Assembly: GCF_011440305.1 (NCBI RefSeq)
Contig: NZ_JAAOIW010000019.1
Span: 1-64,000, forward strand
Direction of reading: 5' to 3'
From: Paenibacillus agricola
Lineage (GTDB): Bacteria > Bacillota > Bacilli > Paenibacillales > NBRC-103111
DNA length: 64,000 nt
Shown: positions 35,599 through 45,099 of the stretch, in pieces
How the letters are laid out: each line of letters opens with the position of its first letter
How positions within the stretch are numbered: position 1 is the first letter of the stretch
The notes under the pieces: generated by a model
What the model was told of the DNA's origin: nothing
The model's input: the letters and a program-made list of their open reading frames with translations, nothing else
Databases searched by the model: none
Made by a program: the position numbers and the translations under genes

Positions 35599-36024
35599 CT
35601 ACGAATCAGGCAACAACAAAGCCTTGCTATCGAAAAGCTTCTGTTTCTGCTTCTCGGAGGCTCGAGCCAAATAAGCATCACTCAAGGCACGGACGATTTC
35701 CTGCCATTCGACGTTACGGTCAAGGCGCAGCCCGATCCACCCCAAATGCCCGACATAAGCGGGCACATAATAAAGGTCCGGTGAAGCCTCAATAAGCGTG
35801 GACTGTAAACCATCTGGAGCCGCGCACCAAAGCGCGACCCGCCCATCTCCGTGGTGATTGTTGTGGTATTGGGTAAAGGAACGTTTTCCATTGATAAAAA
35901 AAGTAGGGGCCCCATGGCTCACCCGTTCGCTTGTATCGGGCAGTGAAAGGCAATAAGCTCGAATTTTCTCCAACAGCACTTCGTCCTCGTGCACAGGTAC
36001 AATCTCTTTGTTATCCACACTCAA
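35599..36024 (-). CDS. MmcQ/YjbR family protein
   Basis: A 141-residue protein of the MmcQ/YjbR fold (CyaY-like). Conserved features are CLSLPDTSERVSHGAPTFFINGKRSFTQY, VALWCAAP and YYVPAYVGHLGWIGLRLDRNVEWQEI, followed by a helical tail with LSDAYLARASEKQKQKL. The family is described as DNA-binding by structural analogy, but function is unproven. It is monocistronic. A stretch of 230 bp of AT-rich sequence separates it from the divergent carbamoyltransferase-like gene. Confidence 0.88.
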   Translation of the reverse strand: MSVDNKEIVPVHEDEVLLEKIRAYCLSLPDTSERVSHGAPTFFINGKRSFTQYHNNHHGDGRVALWCAAPDGLQSTLIEASPDLYYVPAYVGHLGWIGLRLDRNVEWQEIVRALSDAYLARASEKQKQKLFDSKALLLPDS

Positions 36025-36273
36025 ATAAATACCCTCCCATTGAAATTTTTAAAAACCTTACTATGTAACAAACTGTATCACCGTTTCCAAATAACGTCAA
36101 TTTAACCAAAAGAGCCATATCCCTTTTCAACCTCAGTCTTGATGTGTTATATATAAATTACAAATTCAACAAAATCGAACCCCAAGGCTCTCATCCAAGC
36201 TTCCAGTTCCCTTTAAGCTGCCCCAAATTGATATTCCATTATGACTATGTCTCCTATAAAGGAAGCGGACCCG

Positions 36274-37122
36274 ATGCATTTTCTGGACTTAAAGGACTTA
36301 TCCTCGTTGCAAATTGATGAGCTATTCAAATTAACAGACCAGTTAAGCTTACAAGGAGGGGCGAAGCCGCTAGGCGGTAAAACATTTGTGTTATTTTTTC
36401 CGGAATCCAGCATAAGAACCCGAATTTCTTTTGAGAAAGGTATACAAGACTTAGGCGGACAATGCTTGTTATTCCCTCCGGAAGCACTGGACAAACGGGA
36501 GCAGCTGAGCGATGTGATTCAATATATAGAAAATTGGGCAGATGGGGTCATTGTTAGGCATCCTGATTTATCGACAATCCAGCAATTATCCTTGCATACC
36601 TCTATTCCAATCATTAATGCGATGACAGCAGAAAACCATCCCTGTGAAATTTTAGCGGATCTCTATACCATTAGCAAAATGAAAGAAAACTTTACGGAGC
36701 TGGTATATACATTCGTAGGCCACGCAGGAAACATTTCCAGGTCATGGATGGATATGGCCAAAGTGATGGATCTGCAATTTAACCATATATGTACAAGTGG
36801 TCACGAGTTGGGTGAAGAGTCCCGCAACTACAGGTTTTATACTGAGCTTGAAGCTGTATTGATGGATAGCGATGTTGTGCTGACTGATTCCTTACCCGAG
36901 GCATTACGAACCAAGGACTACATAAGCAACTACCAAATCACCTTAGCCAAAATGAAACTAACCCCAAAGCATTCCCTATTAAATCCATGCCCTCCTTTTT
37001 TTCGCAATGAGGAAGTTAGCGAGGATGCGATTGACTCCGAATATTTTGTCGGTCATGCGTTCAAAAAAAACTTGATTTTTGTCCAGCAAGCGATCCTTTT
37101 ATACTGTCTTTTCCATACATAA
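36274..37122 (+). CDS. Aspartate/ornithine carbamoyltransferase family protein
   Basis: A 282-residue protein from the ATG at 36274, with AAAGGAAG 8 bp upstream; ATGs at 36241 and 36247 lack a ribosome binding site. The carbamoyl-phosphate motif SxRTR is present in FPESSIRTRISFEKG. The HPxQ/C motif appears as ENHPCEILADLYT, and FVGHAGNISRSWMDM corresponds to the DxxN domain. NPCPPFF stands where ornithine carbamoyltransferase (OTCase) has HCLP. Overall it is closer to OTCase than to aspartate carbamoyltransferase, but about 30 residues shorter than usual. No arginine or pyrimidine genes are nearby. A cupin gene follows 28 bp later. The acceptor amine is uncertain. Confidence 0.8.
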   Translation: MHFLDLKDLSSLQIDELFKLTDQLSLQGGAKPLGGKTFVLFFPESSIRTRISFEKGIQDLGGQCLLFPPEALDKREQLSDVIQYIENWADGVIVRHPDLSTIQQLSLHTSIPIINAMTAENHPCEILADLYTISKMKENFTELVYTFVGHAGNISRSWMDMAKVMDLQFNHICTSGHELGEESRNYRFYTELEAVLMDSDVVLTDSLPEALRTKDYISNYQITLAKMKLTPKHSLLNPCPPFFRNEEVSEDAIDSEYFVGHAFKKNLIFVQQAILLYCLFHT

Positions 37123-37150
37123 AAAGCACAAGAAATGAGGAGCATATTTC

Positions 37151-37480
37151 ATGAAAATTACGGAGGTTCCATTTGGCATCATTGACTGGAGCGGGGTAAG
37201 CGCTACGCAGCATCCTGGCATTGAAGGCTTTGCTTATTGGCGGACATTTGAGATGGGCAACATCCGGGTGCGTATGGTGGAATATACGCCTGGATATATC
37301 GCAGACCATTGGTGTGACCGCGGCCATGTGTTACTAGTATTAGAAGGCGAATTGATGACTGAGCTTTCGGATGGACGCGAATTCAAGCTAACGCCAGGAG
37401 TTAGTTACCAAGTAGCAGATGGTGCAAATCCACATCGATCCTATACCAAAACTGGAGCCAAATTGTTTATTGTAGATTAA
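37151..37480 (+). CDS. DHCW-motif cupin protein
   Basis: A 109-residue single-domain cupin: FGIIDWSGVSATQHPGIEGFAYWRTFEMGNIRVRMVEYTPGYIADHWCDRGHVLLVLEGELMTELSDGREFKLTPGVSYQVADGANPHRSYT. The ADHWCDRGH segment is the characteristic DHCW-type cupin motif 1, and NPHRS holds a motif 2 His. It probably binds a metal and a small ligand; function unknown. It starts 28 bp after the carbamoyltransferase-like gene and shares its terminator, suggesting co-transcription. Confidence 0.9.
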   Translation: MKITEVPFGIIDWSGVSATQHPGIEGFAYWRTFEMGNIRVRMVEYTPGYIADHWCDRGHVLLVLEGELMTELSDGREFKLTPGVSYQVADGANPHRSYTKTGAKLFIVD

Positions 37481-37520
37481 GACGCAGCTACTTGGATTAA
37501 AGTCCTGAAAATTCATCAAA

Positions 37521-37560
37521 AAAAAGCTTAACCCGATATAACAATCAGGTTAAGCTTTTT
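37521..37560. terminator. Bidirectional terminator between the cupin and CYP102A genes
   Basis: AAAAAGCTTAACC (37521-37533) pairs perfectly with GGTTAAGCTTTTT (37548-37560). A/T runs on both sides suit both convergent genes. Confidence 0.9.
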
Positions 37561-37575
37561 CTTATACTTCAAAGA

Positions 37576-40500
37576 TTAATTACCGGCCCAAACATCCTTG
37601 GCGTAACGGCCTTCAGCCAGCAAGCGGTTTAGCCACCTGCTAGACTCCTGCTCCCCAACACTGTGCACCTGCTCATAGATGGCTTGCAGCGCAGCTTCCA
37701 CTGCCGGAGCCATTTTGCTGCCATCTCCACAAATATAGAGGTGTCCGCCTTGCTCCAAAAGCTGGATCAGCTCCTCAGGATTTTGCTGGAGCAGATGCTG
37801 GACGTACGTCTTAGGCTGTCCGTCCATCCTGGAAAATGCCGAATGCAGCGTAACGAGACCCTCCTGCTCAAACTGCTCCATTTCGTCGCGGTAAATATGG
37901 TCGCTCGCATTGCGGCAGCCAAAATAGAGATGGGCTGGGCCAAGTGGCTTACCTTCGTTCTTAAGCGCTTGCCGCGCTTGGAGGAACCCTCTAAAAGGGG
38001 CTACCCCTGTCCCAGGCCCGATCATAATTACCGGTGTTTCCGGGTGCTCAGGGAGCTGGAAGCCCGAGTCAGGCGTACGGACGAATATGGCAACCGCATC
38101 GTGGACCGCAAGCTCAGCCAAATAATTCGAAGCCACGCCCTTGTAGGCTCCCTCCCCGTTTCGCGCTGGCTCATGGACAACAGCAACGGTAATGCTAGCT
38201 TGCTCCGGCTGCAAGCGCGGCGAGCTGGATATTGAATAATATCTAGCCTTTAGCGGCGGCAGCAGCTCTAAGAAGCGCTCAAAAGGCAACTCGCAAGCTT
38301 CATATTTATCGAGCAGGTCCAGCATCGTGATGTGCTTTTTCAGCACATGATTTTTGTAGGCTTCCTCCTCGAGCAGAGCCTCCAGCTCCCTCCTATGCGG
38401 AGGGCATACCGTAAAGGCAGCCAGCTCCCGCAGCTGCACACGGGTTACCGCCTCCTGCAGCTCGACCGTTTGCCCTAACAGCTCACCCAGCCGTACGGGG
38501 CGCCCTAGCGGCAAATGGGCTACGCTGCGCCCGGTCGCGCTCAGCACCAAATGATCATTGCTGTTCAGCTGGAACCTGCGCAGCACACGGTCTACCAAAT
38601 CCTTGTGGTTATGCGGCAGCACGCCTAGATGGTCTCCCTCCTGGTAGGCGAGGCCTTGCGGCAGCTTAATTTCGAGATGGCGGGTATGGCGCCCGCTACC
38701 TGCTTCTTGCAGCTCCCGGTTGGCCACGACCGTCGCTTGAATCGCTTCATATGTTTCAGCAAGCGGCGTGTCCATAAAGCCGCTGACAAATTGCACCGTC
38801 AGGTTATTGCCTTCTTTCTCTGCCTTGTCATTGACCTTCAAGCCAAAGGCTTCCATCACATTGGGCCAGAGCCCGCCGCGCCAATCTTCTACTTCTTTCT
38901 CGAAATCGCCGCTAGCATCCCCTTCTCCTCGAGTTGTAAGGCGTGTTGCGCCCTTGGCTGCAAGCTGATCGTCAATAAACCGCGGAATTTCCTGGTACGT
39001 GTTCTTCCAATTGAGGTCGCCACAGCCAAATACCGCGTACCGTACCCCGTTCAGCTCGCCAGGCTCCACATTGCCCAGCCATTGCACAAATTCCCGTGCA
39101 TTGCTTGGTGGCCTGCCGTTATAGGAGGCTGAAACAATGAAAACTGCGCCCTCCTTGGGCAACTTGCCAACGCGCTCATTCAAGGGCGCCACCTCGCTGC
39201 GAAAGCCTTGGTAGCGGCCCATTTCGGCAAGCTCGCGGGCGATGCCCTCAGCCGTTCCCATATTAGAGCCGTAAAGCACCAATAACGGGGTATTGTGGGC
39301 TTTAACGGTCGGCGCCAAGGCTGCTTCCTGCTCCCTTTGCTGAGCCGAGTCTTGCATAGGCGCAGCTATGCCTGTCCCAGTCCCTGTAGCGGTTCTGGTC
39401 TCTGTAGCTGTAGCTGTAGCTGTGCCCATATCTGATCCGATAAAGGCCAGATTCGTTTTCGGATCACGGGCACTCACCTTCATCGTAAAGCCGTCCGGTT
39501 TGAGGGTCAGGGATTCCTTGACCTTTAGCTGGTAATTCGTATGGTCGGTGATCTTGAAATGCTTCAGCACCATGCCCAGCACAAGAACCGCCTCCTGGAT
39601 CGCAAACTGCTGCCCAATGCAGGCCCGCTGCCCGTTTCCGAAAGGCTTGTACGCATGGTGCGGAATTTGGCTTTGGTCCTCAAATCGCTCCGGCTTAAAC
39701 TCCTCCACATCCTCGCCCCATACCTCTTTATCCCGATGGAGCTGGGGAATAATTACATTGACGCTTTCCCCTTTTTTCAAAGGGTATTTACCTGCAAGCA
39801 TCGTGTCCTCTTTGGCATATAGCGAGAACGCAGGAGCAGTGGGCCATAGCCGCAAGGCTTCATCGAGAATCATGCGAATGTATTTGAGCTCGCGAACCTG
39901 CTTGTAGGATGGAATCGGTTCCGTCAAAATCCGGTCCACCTCTTCATAGGCTTTTTCCAGCTTATCAGGATTTTTCAATAAATAATATAGCGCAAATGAC
40001 AGCAACCCGCTTGTAGTTTCATGTCCGGCAATGAGGAAGGTTATGATCTGGTAGCGGATATTTTCGTCATCCAGCACTTCACCTGTTTCGGGATCTTTGC
40101 CATTTAACATATGGGAGAGCAGGTCATCCCCTTGCTCGGCGTCATTGGCTTTGCGTTCGGCAATAATTTTGTCCACCAAGGAGAACATAACCTGGATATC
40201 ATGCTTGAATTGGCGTTTGCTGATGACCATCAGCTTGTCCTGGATACCCAAGCGCTGTAATTGGCTCATCGATTCGCCCAACGCCCGCGTCATGCTTGTA
40301 ATGAACGGGTGCGCCTGCTCCCGATAAAAGCTGTTAAAGCGATAATTAAAACCACATAAACCGATAGTATCCAGTGTCAGGCGGGTCATATCCTCCGGCA
40401 CCTCTACACTTTCATCCGGATTGAGGCGCGACCATTTTTGGATAAGCTGTACCGCCACATCGACCATCATATGGTGGTAGCCGCGCATCGCGGTTTGGCT

Positions 40501-40821
40501 AAAGCTTGGAAGCAGAATCTGGTGCGCCTTTTTCCAGTTGGGCTCGCTCGTCGCGCTGGTGAACAGGCCATCCCCCGTAAAAGGCTTTACCTTTTGCAGG
40601 GGTGCCCAAACTCTTTTGTCAAAGCGGGACTCGTCACAGGCGTCGGCAACCAGCTCATGGCCCGAAATAATAAGCTCGCTCCTTCCAGGCAGATCCAAAC
40701 GAAATATCGGTCCGTATTGCTGGGCAAGCTTGACCATCGATTGAAGCGGGATATCCAAATCCAGCTGTGGAAGATTGCCTAATGGACCGTACGTTTTAGG
40801 TTGGGGAATTTGAATCGACAT
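37576..40821 (-). CDS. Self-sufficient cytochrome P450/NADPH-P450 reductase (CYP102A)
   Basis: A 1081-residue fusion, starting at the ATG at 40821 after AAGGAGAG; the frame is open to 40938 but without a ribosome binding site. It aligns by eye along its whole length with P450-BM3. Heme domain: I-helix AGHETTSG, ExxR in EALRLWP, heme Cys in [14 protein letters not shown], and the Phe87 region GDGLFTS conserved. Tyr51 of BM3 appears replaced by Ile in [11 protein letters not shown] Thr/Ala/Gly-rich linker ([18 protein letters not shown]) follows, then the FMN domain ([13 protein letters not shown]) and the FAD/NADPH domain ([22 protein letters not shown], terminal KDVWAGN). It likely hydroxylates fatty acids. 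A TetR gene and BM3R1-like operators lie upstream. Confidence 0.96.
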   Translation of the reverse strand: MSIQIPQPKTYGPLGNLPQLDLDIPLQSMVKLAQQYGPIFRLDLPGRSELIISGHELVADACDESRFDKRVWAPLQKVKPFTGDGLFTSATSEPNWKKAHQILLPSFSQTAMRGYHHMMVDVAVQLIQKWSRLNPDESVEVPEDMTRLTLDTIGLCGFNYRFNSFYREQAHPFITSMTRALGESMSQLQRLGIQDKLMVISKRQFKHDIQVMFSLVDKIIAERKANDAEQGDDLLSHMLNGKDPETGEVLDDENIRYQIITFLIAGHETTSGLLSFALYYLLKNPDKLEKAYEEVDRILTEPIPSYKQVRELKYIRMILDEALRLWPTAPAFSLYAKEDTMLAGKYPLKKGESVNVIIPQLHRDKEVWGEDVEEFKPERFEDQSQIPHHAYKPFGNGQRACIGQQFAIQEAVLVLGMVLKHFKITDHTNYQLKVKESLTLKPDGFTMKVSARDPKTNLAFIGSDMGTATATATETRTATGTGTGIAAPMQDSAQQREQEAALAPTVKAHNTPLLVLYGSNMGTAEGIARELAEMGRYQGFRSEVAPLNERVGKLPKEGAVFIVSASYNGRPPSNAREFVQWLGNVEPGELNGVRYAVFGCGDLNWKNTYQEIPRFIDDQLAAKGATRLTTRGEGDASGDFEKEVEDWRGGLWPNVMEAFGLKVNDKAEKEGNNLTVQFVSGFMDTPLAETYEAIQATVVANRELQEAGSGRHTRHLEIKLPQGLAYQEGDHLGVLPHNHKDLVDRVLRRFQLNSNDHLVLSATGRSVAHLPLGRPVRLGELLGQTVELQEAVTRVQLRELAAFTVCPPHRRELEALLEEEAYKNHVLKKHITMLDLLDKYEACELPFERFLELLPPLKARYYSISSSPRLQPEQASITVAVVHEPARNGEGAYKGVASNYLAELAVHDAVAIFVRTPDSGFQLPEHPETPVIMIGPGTGVAPFRGFLQARQALKNEGKPLGPAHLYFGCRNASDHIYRDEMEQFEQEGLVTLHSAFSRMDGQPKTYVQHLLQQNPEELIQLLEQGGHLYICGDGSKMAPAVEAALQAIYEQVHSVGEQESSRWLNRLLAEGRYAKDVWAGN

Positions 40822-40939
40822 GAAAAATCTCTCCTTTGGGATAGTATGAAAGTTAAGGGTTGGGGTTATACCGATTTCAATATTTTTGGGTGAACCAGCT
40901 TCAGCTAAATGAGTGGCAAATAAGCAGTATTTCTTCATA

Positions 40940-40958
40940 GGAGTGAATATTCATTCCG
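40940..40958. promoter_or_regulatory. BM3R1-like operator between the TetR and CYP102A genes
   Basis: GGAGTGAATATTCATTCCG is a near-palindrome sharing GAATG/CATTCCG half-sites with the operator upstream of the TetR gene and with the known Bm3R1 operator. It lies within the 160-bp gap before the P450 start. Confidence 0.65.
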
Positions 40959-40982
40959 TTCTTTATAGAAGAAAAGTCCAAC

Positions 40983-41582
40983 TTAATGGACCCGCACGGC
41001 ATTCCAGCAGCATTCCTCCGCAGCCAGCAGCAAATCAGGTGTTTCTTCGACGACCCCAGTTTTGATGACTTTAAACAGCTTGATTAAAGCGCCATATACA
41101 ATCGCTATCAAAACATCAGATGGCATGGGGCAAATGATCTGCTGCTGCTTCCCTCTTTCGATAAAGTCACGCAGAATGTCCAAAAAATCTTGAAACATGG
41201 TTACACTGCTTTCATCCAAGTACCGCGCACTCGAATGGGAATCGATAAAAGCGAGCGCTTTGTCGTGATGGTTGGCGAATTGGCTCATTTGGACAAAAAT
41301 ATGGTGGAACTGTTCGCGCATAGTACGATCATTGTTGGGCATATTGGTAAGGAGCGTCGCTGAAAGCAAACGTACACATTCCTGGAACAAGGAGTTCACA
41401 AGCACTTCTTTATTTTCAAAATAGCGGTAGATCGTCCCTGCACCCACCTGCGCTTTGTCCGCTATGGTCGGAACGGTCGTCGCATCATAGCCACGTTCAG
41501 CGAATAAGCTTAAGGCAGCCTTCAAAATATCTTCCCGTTTGTTTGTAATTGGCTTGCTTCCAGCTAATTTATTTATAGACAC
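40983..41582 (-). CDS. TetR-family repressor, BM3R1-like
   Basis: A 199-residue regulator. The TetR HTH is NKREDILKAALSLFAERGYDATTVPTIADKAQVGAGTIYRYFENKEVLVNSLFQ. The ligand domain resembles BM3R1 (FHHIFVQMSQFANHHDKALAFIDSHSSARYLDESS), which senses fatty acids and controls P450-BM3 in Priestia megaterium. It is directly upstream of the CYP102A gene on the same strand, as in the bm3R1-P450 operon. Palindromes at 41611-41629 and 40940-40958 would allow autoregulation and control of the P450. Confidence 0.9.
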   Translation of the reverse strand: MSINKLAGSKPITNKREDILKAALSLFAERGYDATTVPTIADKAQVGAGTIYRYFENKEVLVNSLFQECVRLLSATLLTNMPNNDRTMREQFHHIFVQMSQFANHHDKALAFIDSHSSARYLDESSVTMFQDFLDILRDFIERGKQQQIICPMPSDVLIAIVYGALIKLFKVIKTGVVEETPDLLLAAEECCWNAVRVH

Positions 41583-41610
41583 TAGGTCACCTCACTTTAC
41601 CATCTTTGTG

Positions 41611-41629
41611 CGGAATGAACTTTCATTCC
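41611..41629. promoter_or_regulatory. BM3R1-like operator upstream of the TetR gene
   Basis: CGGAATGAACTTTCATTCC differs from the 20-bp Bm3R1 operator of Priestia megaterium by one central base and the last base, as far as I recall that sequence. It lies 29 bp upstream of the regulator's start. Confidence 0.75.
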
Positions 41630-41800
41630 TAATAGATTCAGTATACTATTGCTGCCCATAAAAATCAACTGCATTCAAAATCCTACGAAGAAATCCATCG
41701 CTCATTGAGGCGATACGTGTTGGCAGTAACTACATTTCTCTAGCTTTTGTCTGAGTCGTCAAGCGCTAATTTGGATGTAGATTCTCCAAAAAAACGCAAA

Positions 41801-41838
41801 CCACACAACCGAGCCGAATAAACGGCTCGGTTGTGTGG
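41801..41838 (-). terminator. Terminator of the dioxygenase gene
   Basis: CCACACAACCGAGCCG (41801-41816) pairs perfectly with CGGCTCGGTTGTGTGG (41823-41838). On the minus strand a T-rich tail follows. It lies about 45 bp beyond the stop at 41884. Confidence 0.9.
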
Positions 41839-41883
41839 TCCGATCATGTACATCGCCATGCGGCTTCTTTACCTGGATACCGC

Positions 41884-42858
41884 TTAAACGGATCTGGAAG
41901 TATCAAGCGGACGCAGGTTCGCTTCAATGGATGCACGTTTGGGCTCAAGGAATGGCGGCAAGGCCAGCGCTTCACCTAAGGTTTCAAACGGTTCATCCGT
42001 AACAAAGCCCGGACCATCCGTCGCAAGCTCAAACAAGATGCCATTGGGCTCACGGAAGTACAAAGAACGGAAATAGTAGCGTTCCACGAAGCCCGAGTTT
42101 GGCAGGCCTGCTTTGTTCAGAATATCGATCCAAGCAAGCAGCTCCTGTTTGTCTTCGATACGGAAAGCAACGTGGTGTACGCCACCTTTGCCAACCGCAG
42201 CTGCGGATAGGTCGCTGCGCGGCTCAACCTGTACCTCAGCACCTGAGCCGCCCTCGCCCACCTGCATAACGATAATATCCTCCTGCCCTGCGACGATGGC
42301 AGGGATCCGGCTTTTCTCCGAAAAGCCCAACAAACGCAAAGCGGCAATGGTGGATTCAGGCTTGCGGACGGTTAGCTTCACAGGACCAAGCCCGGTGATG
42401 CCGAATTCAACCGGAACAGGGCTTTGATCCCAAGGGATGCCGCCAGCAACGCCCGAATTCGTTTCATCAGAAACCAAGGCTAGCTGTTGGCCCTCAGGGT
42501 CCTCGAAGAAAATCACGTTGCGGTTCGCATGCTCGGTGATCGCTGAATGCTTGACGCCATGCTCCTTGAAACGCACCAGCCAGTATTCCAGCGCCGCGTC
42601 ACTGGCCACACGCAAGGACGTGCCCGATATGCTGCTTGCTCCTTTTCTGGTGGGACCAATTCCCGGAAAATCAAAGAAGGTAAGCTCGGTGCCCGGATTC
42701 CCCCGCTCATCTCCATAAAACAAGTGGTAAGCCGTTGTATCATCCTGGTTGACCGTCTTTTTAATCAGGCGCATACCGAGTACCTCTGTATAAAATTTGA
42801 AATTACCGGGTGCGTTTCCTGTCATAGCGGATAAGTGGTGAATGCCTTTTACGTTCAT
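41884..42858 (-). CDS. Ring-cleaving dioxygenase, glyoxalase superfamily (MhqO/MhqE-like)
   Basis: A 324-residue protein made of two VOC (glyoxalase) modules. Metal-binding residues are in VKGIHHLSAMTGN (His), the second module VHHVAFRIEDKQE, and YFREPNGILFELATDGPGF (Glu). VNQDDTTAYHLFYGDERGNPGTELTFFDFPG is the signature of Bacillus MhqO/YkcA-type dioxygenases. These confer resistance to quinones and catechols by ring opening. A MarR gene lies immediately upstream on the same strand, 16 bp away, matching an MhqR-like control of quinone detoxification. Confidence 0.9.
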   Translation of the reverse strand: MNVKGIHHLSAMTGNAPGNFKFYTEVLGMRLIKKTVNQDDTTAYHLFYGDERGNPGTELTFFDFPGIGPTRKGASSISGTSLRVASDAALEYWLVRFKEHGVKHSAITEHANRNVIFFEDPEGQQLALVSDETNSGVAGGIPWDQSPVPVEFGITGLGPVKLTVRKPESTIAALRLLGFSEKSRIPAIVAGQEDIIVMQVGEGGSGAEVQVEPRSDLSAAAVGKGGVHHVAFRIEDKQELLAWIDILNKAGLPNSGFVERYYFRSLYFREPNGILFELATDGPGFVTDEPFETLGEALALPPFLEPKRASIEANLRPLDTSRSV

Positions 42859-42873
42859 GGGTTATCATCCTTT

Positions 42874-43326
42874 TCATGTTTTTAATTTTTTTAATAGTTC
42901 AAGCAGCTGCTTCTGTTCGGAAGGGGTTAGCTTGTCAAATTGTGCTGCCTGAAAGTGCTCTTGGACAGGAACAATTTGGTCGAATAATGCTTGGCCTGCC
43001 TTTGTGAGAGAAACATACTTCGTTTTCCAATCCTGCTCCCGCTGAATCCAGCCTAATAGCTCTACCTTATGGAGAAGCTGCGTTATATTGCCTTTGGTCA
43101 CAACCAGCTTATCTGCCAAATCCTGCTGCCTTATGCGCCCTGCCGCCCCAACCTGGGCTATAATATCGAATTGCGCTGCACTGATGTCCCACTTTTTCAA
43201 ATGCTGGTTAGTTTCACGAATGCTTTGGTTATAGAAGCGGGACAGCCGAAACCACAAGACAATACCTAGCCGCTTATCATGCGTTTTTTTTGTAATTGGG
43301 AAATTATCTGAAGACAATCTCATCAT
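42874..43326 (-). CDS. MarR-family regulator (MhqR-like)
   Basis: A 150-residue winged-helix protein: NQHLKKWDISAAQFDIIAQVGAAGRIRQQDLADKLVVTKGNITQLLHKVELLGWIQREQDWKTKYVSLTKAGQALFDQIVPVQEHF. The regulator precedes a ring-cleaving dioxygenase in the same operon, as MhqR does with mhq genes in Bacillus. A palindrome 16 bp upstream of the start is a likely operator. ATG codons at 43326 and 43323 are both possible; AAAGAGGG favours the second. Confidence 0.9.
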   Translation of the reverse strand: MMRLSSDNFPITKKTHDKRLGIVLWFRLSRFYNQSIRETNQHLKKWDISAAQFDIIAQVGAAGRIRQQDLADKLVVTKGNITQLLHKVELLGWIQREQDWKTKYVSLTKAGQALFDQIVPVQEHFQAAQFDKLTPSEQKQLLELLKKLKT

Positions 43327-43341
43327 CCCTCTTTCAATTAA

Positions 43342-43356
43342 CTAACTAATAGTTAG
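43342..43356. promoter_or_regulatory. Palindromic operator upstream of the MarR gene
   Basis: CTAACT, AAT, AGTTAG is a perfect 6+6 palindrome 16 bp upstream of the MarR start. MarR-type repressors usually bind such short palindromes in their own promoter. Confidence 0.65.
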
Positions 43357-43513
43357 CTGTGAAACTAATATAAGTATACAACTAAACTGATAACTATGCA
43401 AGCGTGAATACTCTTTTCAATCGATTTGCAAATAGATTGTCATAACCTGTTTCAGCGATCCATATATTGGTTAAATAGATAGTATCTTAAACTACTAAGG
43501 AGGTTAACCTGCA

Positions 43514-43732
43514 TTGGTTATGACAAGTATTTCATACAAAGAAGATTCGATTCCAGTATTCCTATTCGGAGCGGATTCTAACATCATTCCATCTCTACTA
43601 ACTGCCTTAAAAAATAATAAATTAACTTTAGCCAGCCTTAAAGAATCATTGGTGCGAATTGATTTGTTCCGCTCCCAAGCACTATTGTATTCTGCCAAAG
43701 GCGATAAATATTCAATTCCTATCTTTGCTTAA
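43514..43732 (+). CDS. Small hypothetical protein
   Basis: A 72-residue product starting at the TTG at 43514, 10 bp after AAGGAGG (an ATG lies two codons later at 43520). The sequence SISYKEDSIPVFLFGADSNIIPSLLTALKNNKLTLASLKESLVRIDLFRSQALLYSAKGDKYSIPIFA looks soluble and mixed alpha/beta. No family recognised. A good ribosome binding site and an adjoining terminator make it a believable gene. Confidence 0.65.
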   Translation: MVMTSISYKEDSIPVFLFGADSNIIPSLLTALKNNKLTLASLKESLVRIDLFRSQALLYSAKGDKYSIPIFA

Positions 43733-43736
43733 TAAA

Positions 43737-43778
43737 GAAAGCTGTTATTTTAGGGAAACCTGAGATAGCAGCTTTTTT
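43737..43778 (+). terminator. Terminator of the small hypothetical gene
   Basis: AAAGCTGTTAT pairs with ATAGCAGCTTT (one mismatch or G-U), with inner AGG/CCT, followed by T6. Confidence 0.8.
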
Positions 43779-43895
43779 GTTCGTGGAACGGCTCTTTTTC
43801 AAAAAGATTTCCAAGGCTTTAAACGGTGTTATATAATATAGGTATTCCCATTGGCCTCTTAACCCGTTGCCCCATTACATGATAGGAGAAATTAT

Positions 43896-45038
43896 ATGGA
43901 CATTATTGAAATTTCGACAAGCTTAATTGATGAAGACCGTGACCAGCCCCGCTACCAGTTTGACGAGGATTCCCTTGATGAGCTAATGAAAAGCATTGAG
44001 GAGCTCGGCCTGCTGTCCCCCATTAAAGTGAGGACCACCAAGGGCGGCCGCTATAAGATCATATATGGAAACCGCAGGTATAAAGCTTGCAAAAAACTTG
44101 GCAAGGCGACCATCCCTTGTATCGTATCCACGGTTACGGATGAATTGGAAATTTATTTGGAGCAAATTGCCGAAAATTTGACCCGCGAAGGCTTTTCGCC
44201 CATTGAGGAAGCCGAAGCCTTCAACAAGCTTATGTCCGACTCCAAGTTCAGCAGCTCGATCAAATATTTATCCAGCAAGCTGGGGAAGCCCGAATCGTAT
44301 ATTAAAAACAAATGTGAGCTATTGAAGTTTGGCAATCCGGTTAAAAAGCTGATCGTCAGCGGCACTGAGATCAGGAAAGACAAGCTGACAGAATCGCAGC
44401 TGCTTCCGCTTAAGGACTTGCCGATTGAGCATCGGGATCCACTAGCCTTAATGGTCGCCAAAGATGAAATGCCGGTCAGTGATGTCAAAAAAATAGCCCG
44501 TCTGTTTAAGGATAAAGACATCTCCGACAATACCAAAGCCAAGCTTTTGTATAAATCGGGGTACGAGCTGCTCGAAACCTGGTCGGTATTTGAGCAAAAT
44601 AAAGCCGAACGGACCAAGGCAGCTCCAGCAAAGCCTGCGGCAAAGGGCGGGAAAGCAGCGCCTGCCAAGGAGCAGCAAGTGGCTTCCCCTTCCATCCCGG
44701 CTTTAACCATTGTTGATGATGCTTCACAGGTTGCTGAAGCGGAGACTAAAGAGGCCAGAGCGATTAAAGCCGTTGAAGCTGAGGCAATAACGCCGGTAAG
44801 ATTGGCGCCCATCCAGCGCGATTTGCAGCAAATGCTTGCTTCTGTACCAGCAAATAACCCGCTATCGCTTGAAACGTTACATAGCTATGAGGCAATTGAT
44901 GAAGCTGCCCAAGAAAGCTTTATTGTTGAGCTGGATTGGCTTGTTGAAAGCTTAGAGCTCCACCTGCAGGAGTGGAAAAAGGTGCAGTCAATGGTTTCTG
45001 CTAAACCGAAGGCGGTAATCTTAGTAACCGGAGAATAG
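43896..45038 (+). CDS. Orphan ParB/Spo0J-like protein
   Basis: A 380-residue ParB-family protein. The ParB/Srx domain (1-90) includes IEISTSLIDEDRDQPRYQFDEDSLDELMKSIEELGLLSPIKVR and IIYGNRRYKACKKLG; canonical ParB has GERRWRA, the CTP-contacting motif, so the Glu is replaced by Asn. ENLTREGFSPIEEAEAFNKL follows, then an HTH-like domain to about 190. An Ala/Lys/Pro-rich linker and a helical C-terminus complete it. No parA or soj lies beside it, and no parS-like TGTTTCACGTGAAACA site was noticed. The changed GNRR motif and lack of ParA suggest a specialised orphan, perhaps a regulator or mobile-DNA partition relic. Confidence 0.85.
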   Translation: MDIIEISTSLIDEDRDQPRYQFDEDSLDELMKSIEELGLLSPIKVRTTKGGRYKIIYGNRRYKACKKLGKATIPCIVSTVTDELEIYLEQIAENLTREGFSPIEEAEAFNKLMSDSKFSSSIKYLSSKLGKPESYIKNKCELLKFGNPVKKLIVSGTEIRKDKLTESQLLPLKDLPIEHRDPLALMVAKDEMPVSDVKKIARLFKDKDISDNTKAKLLYKSGYELLETWSVFEQNKAERTKAAPAKPAAKGGKAAPAKEQQVASPSIPALTIVDDASQVAEAETKEARAIKAVEAEAITPVRLAPIQRDLQQMLASVPANNPLSLETLHSYEAIDEAAQESFIVELDWLVESLELHLQEWKKVQSMVSAKPKAVILVTGE

Positions 45039-45099
45039 ACGAATAGAAGAGCTTGAGCTTACAAAAGCAGACAGTATTTGTTATTATAAAACCATAATT

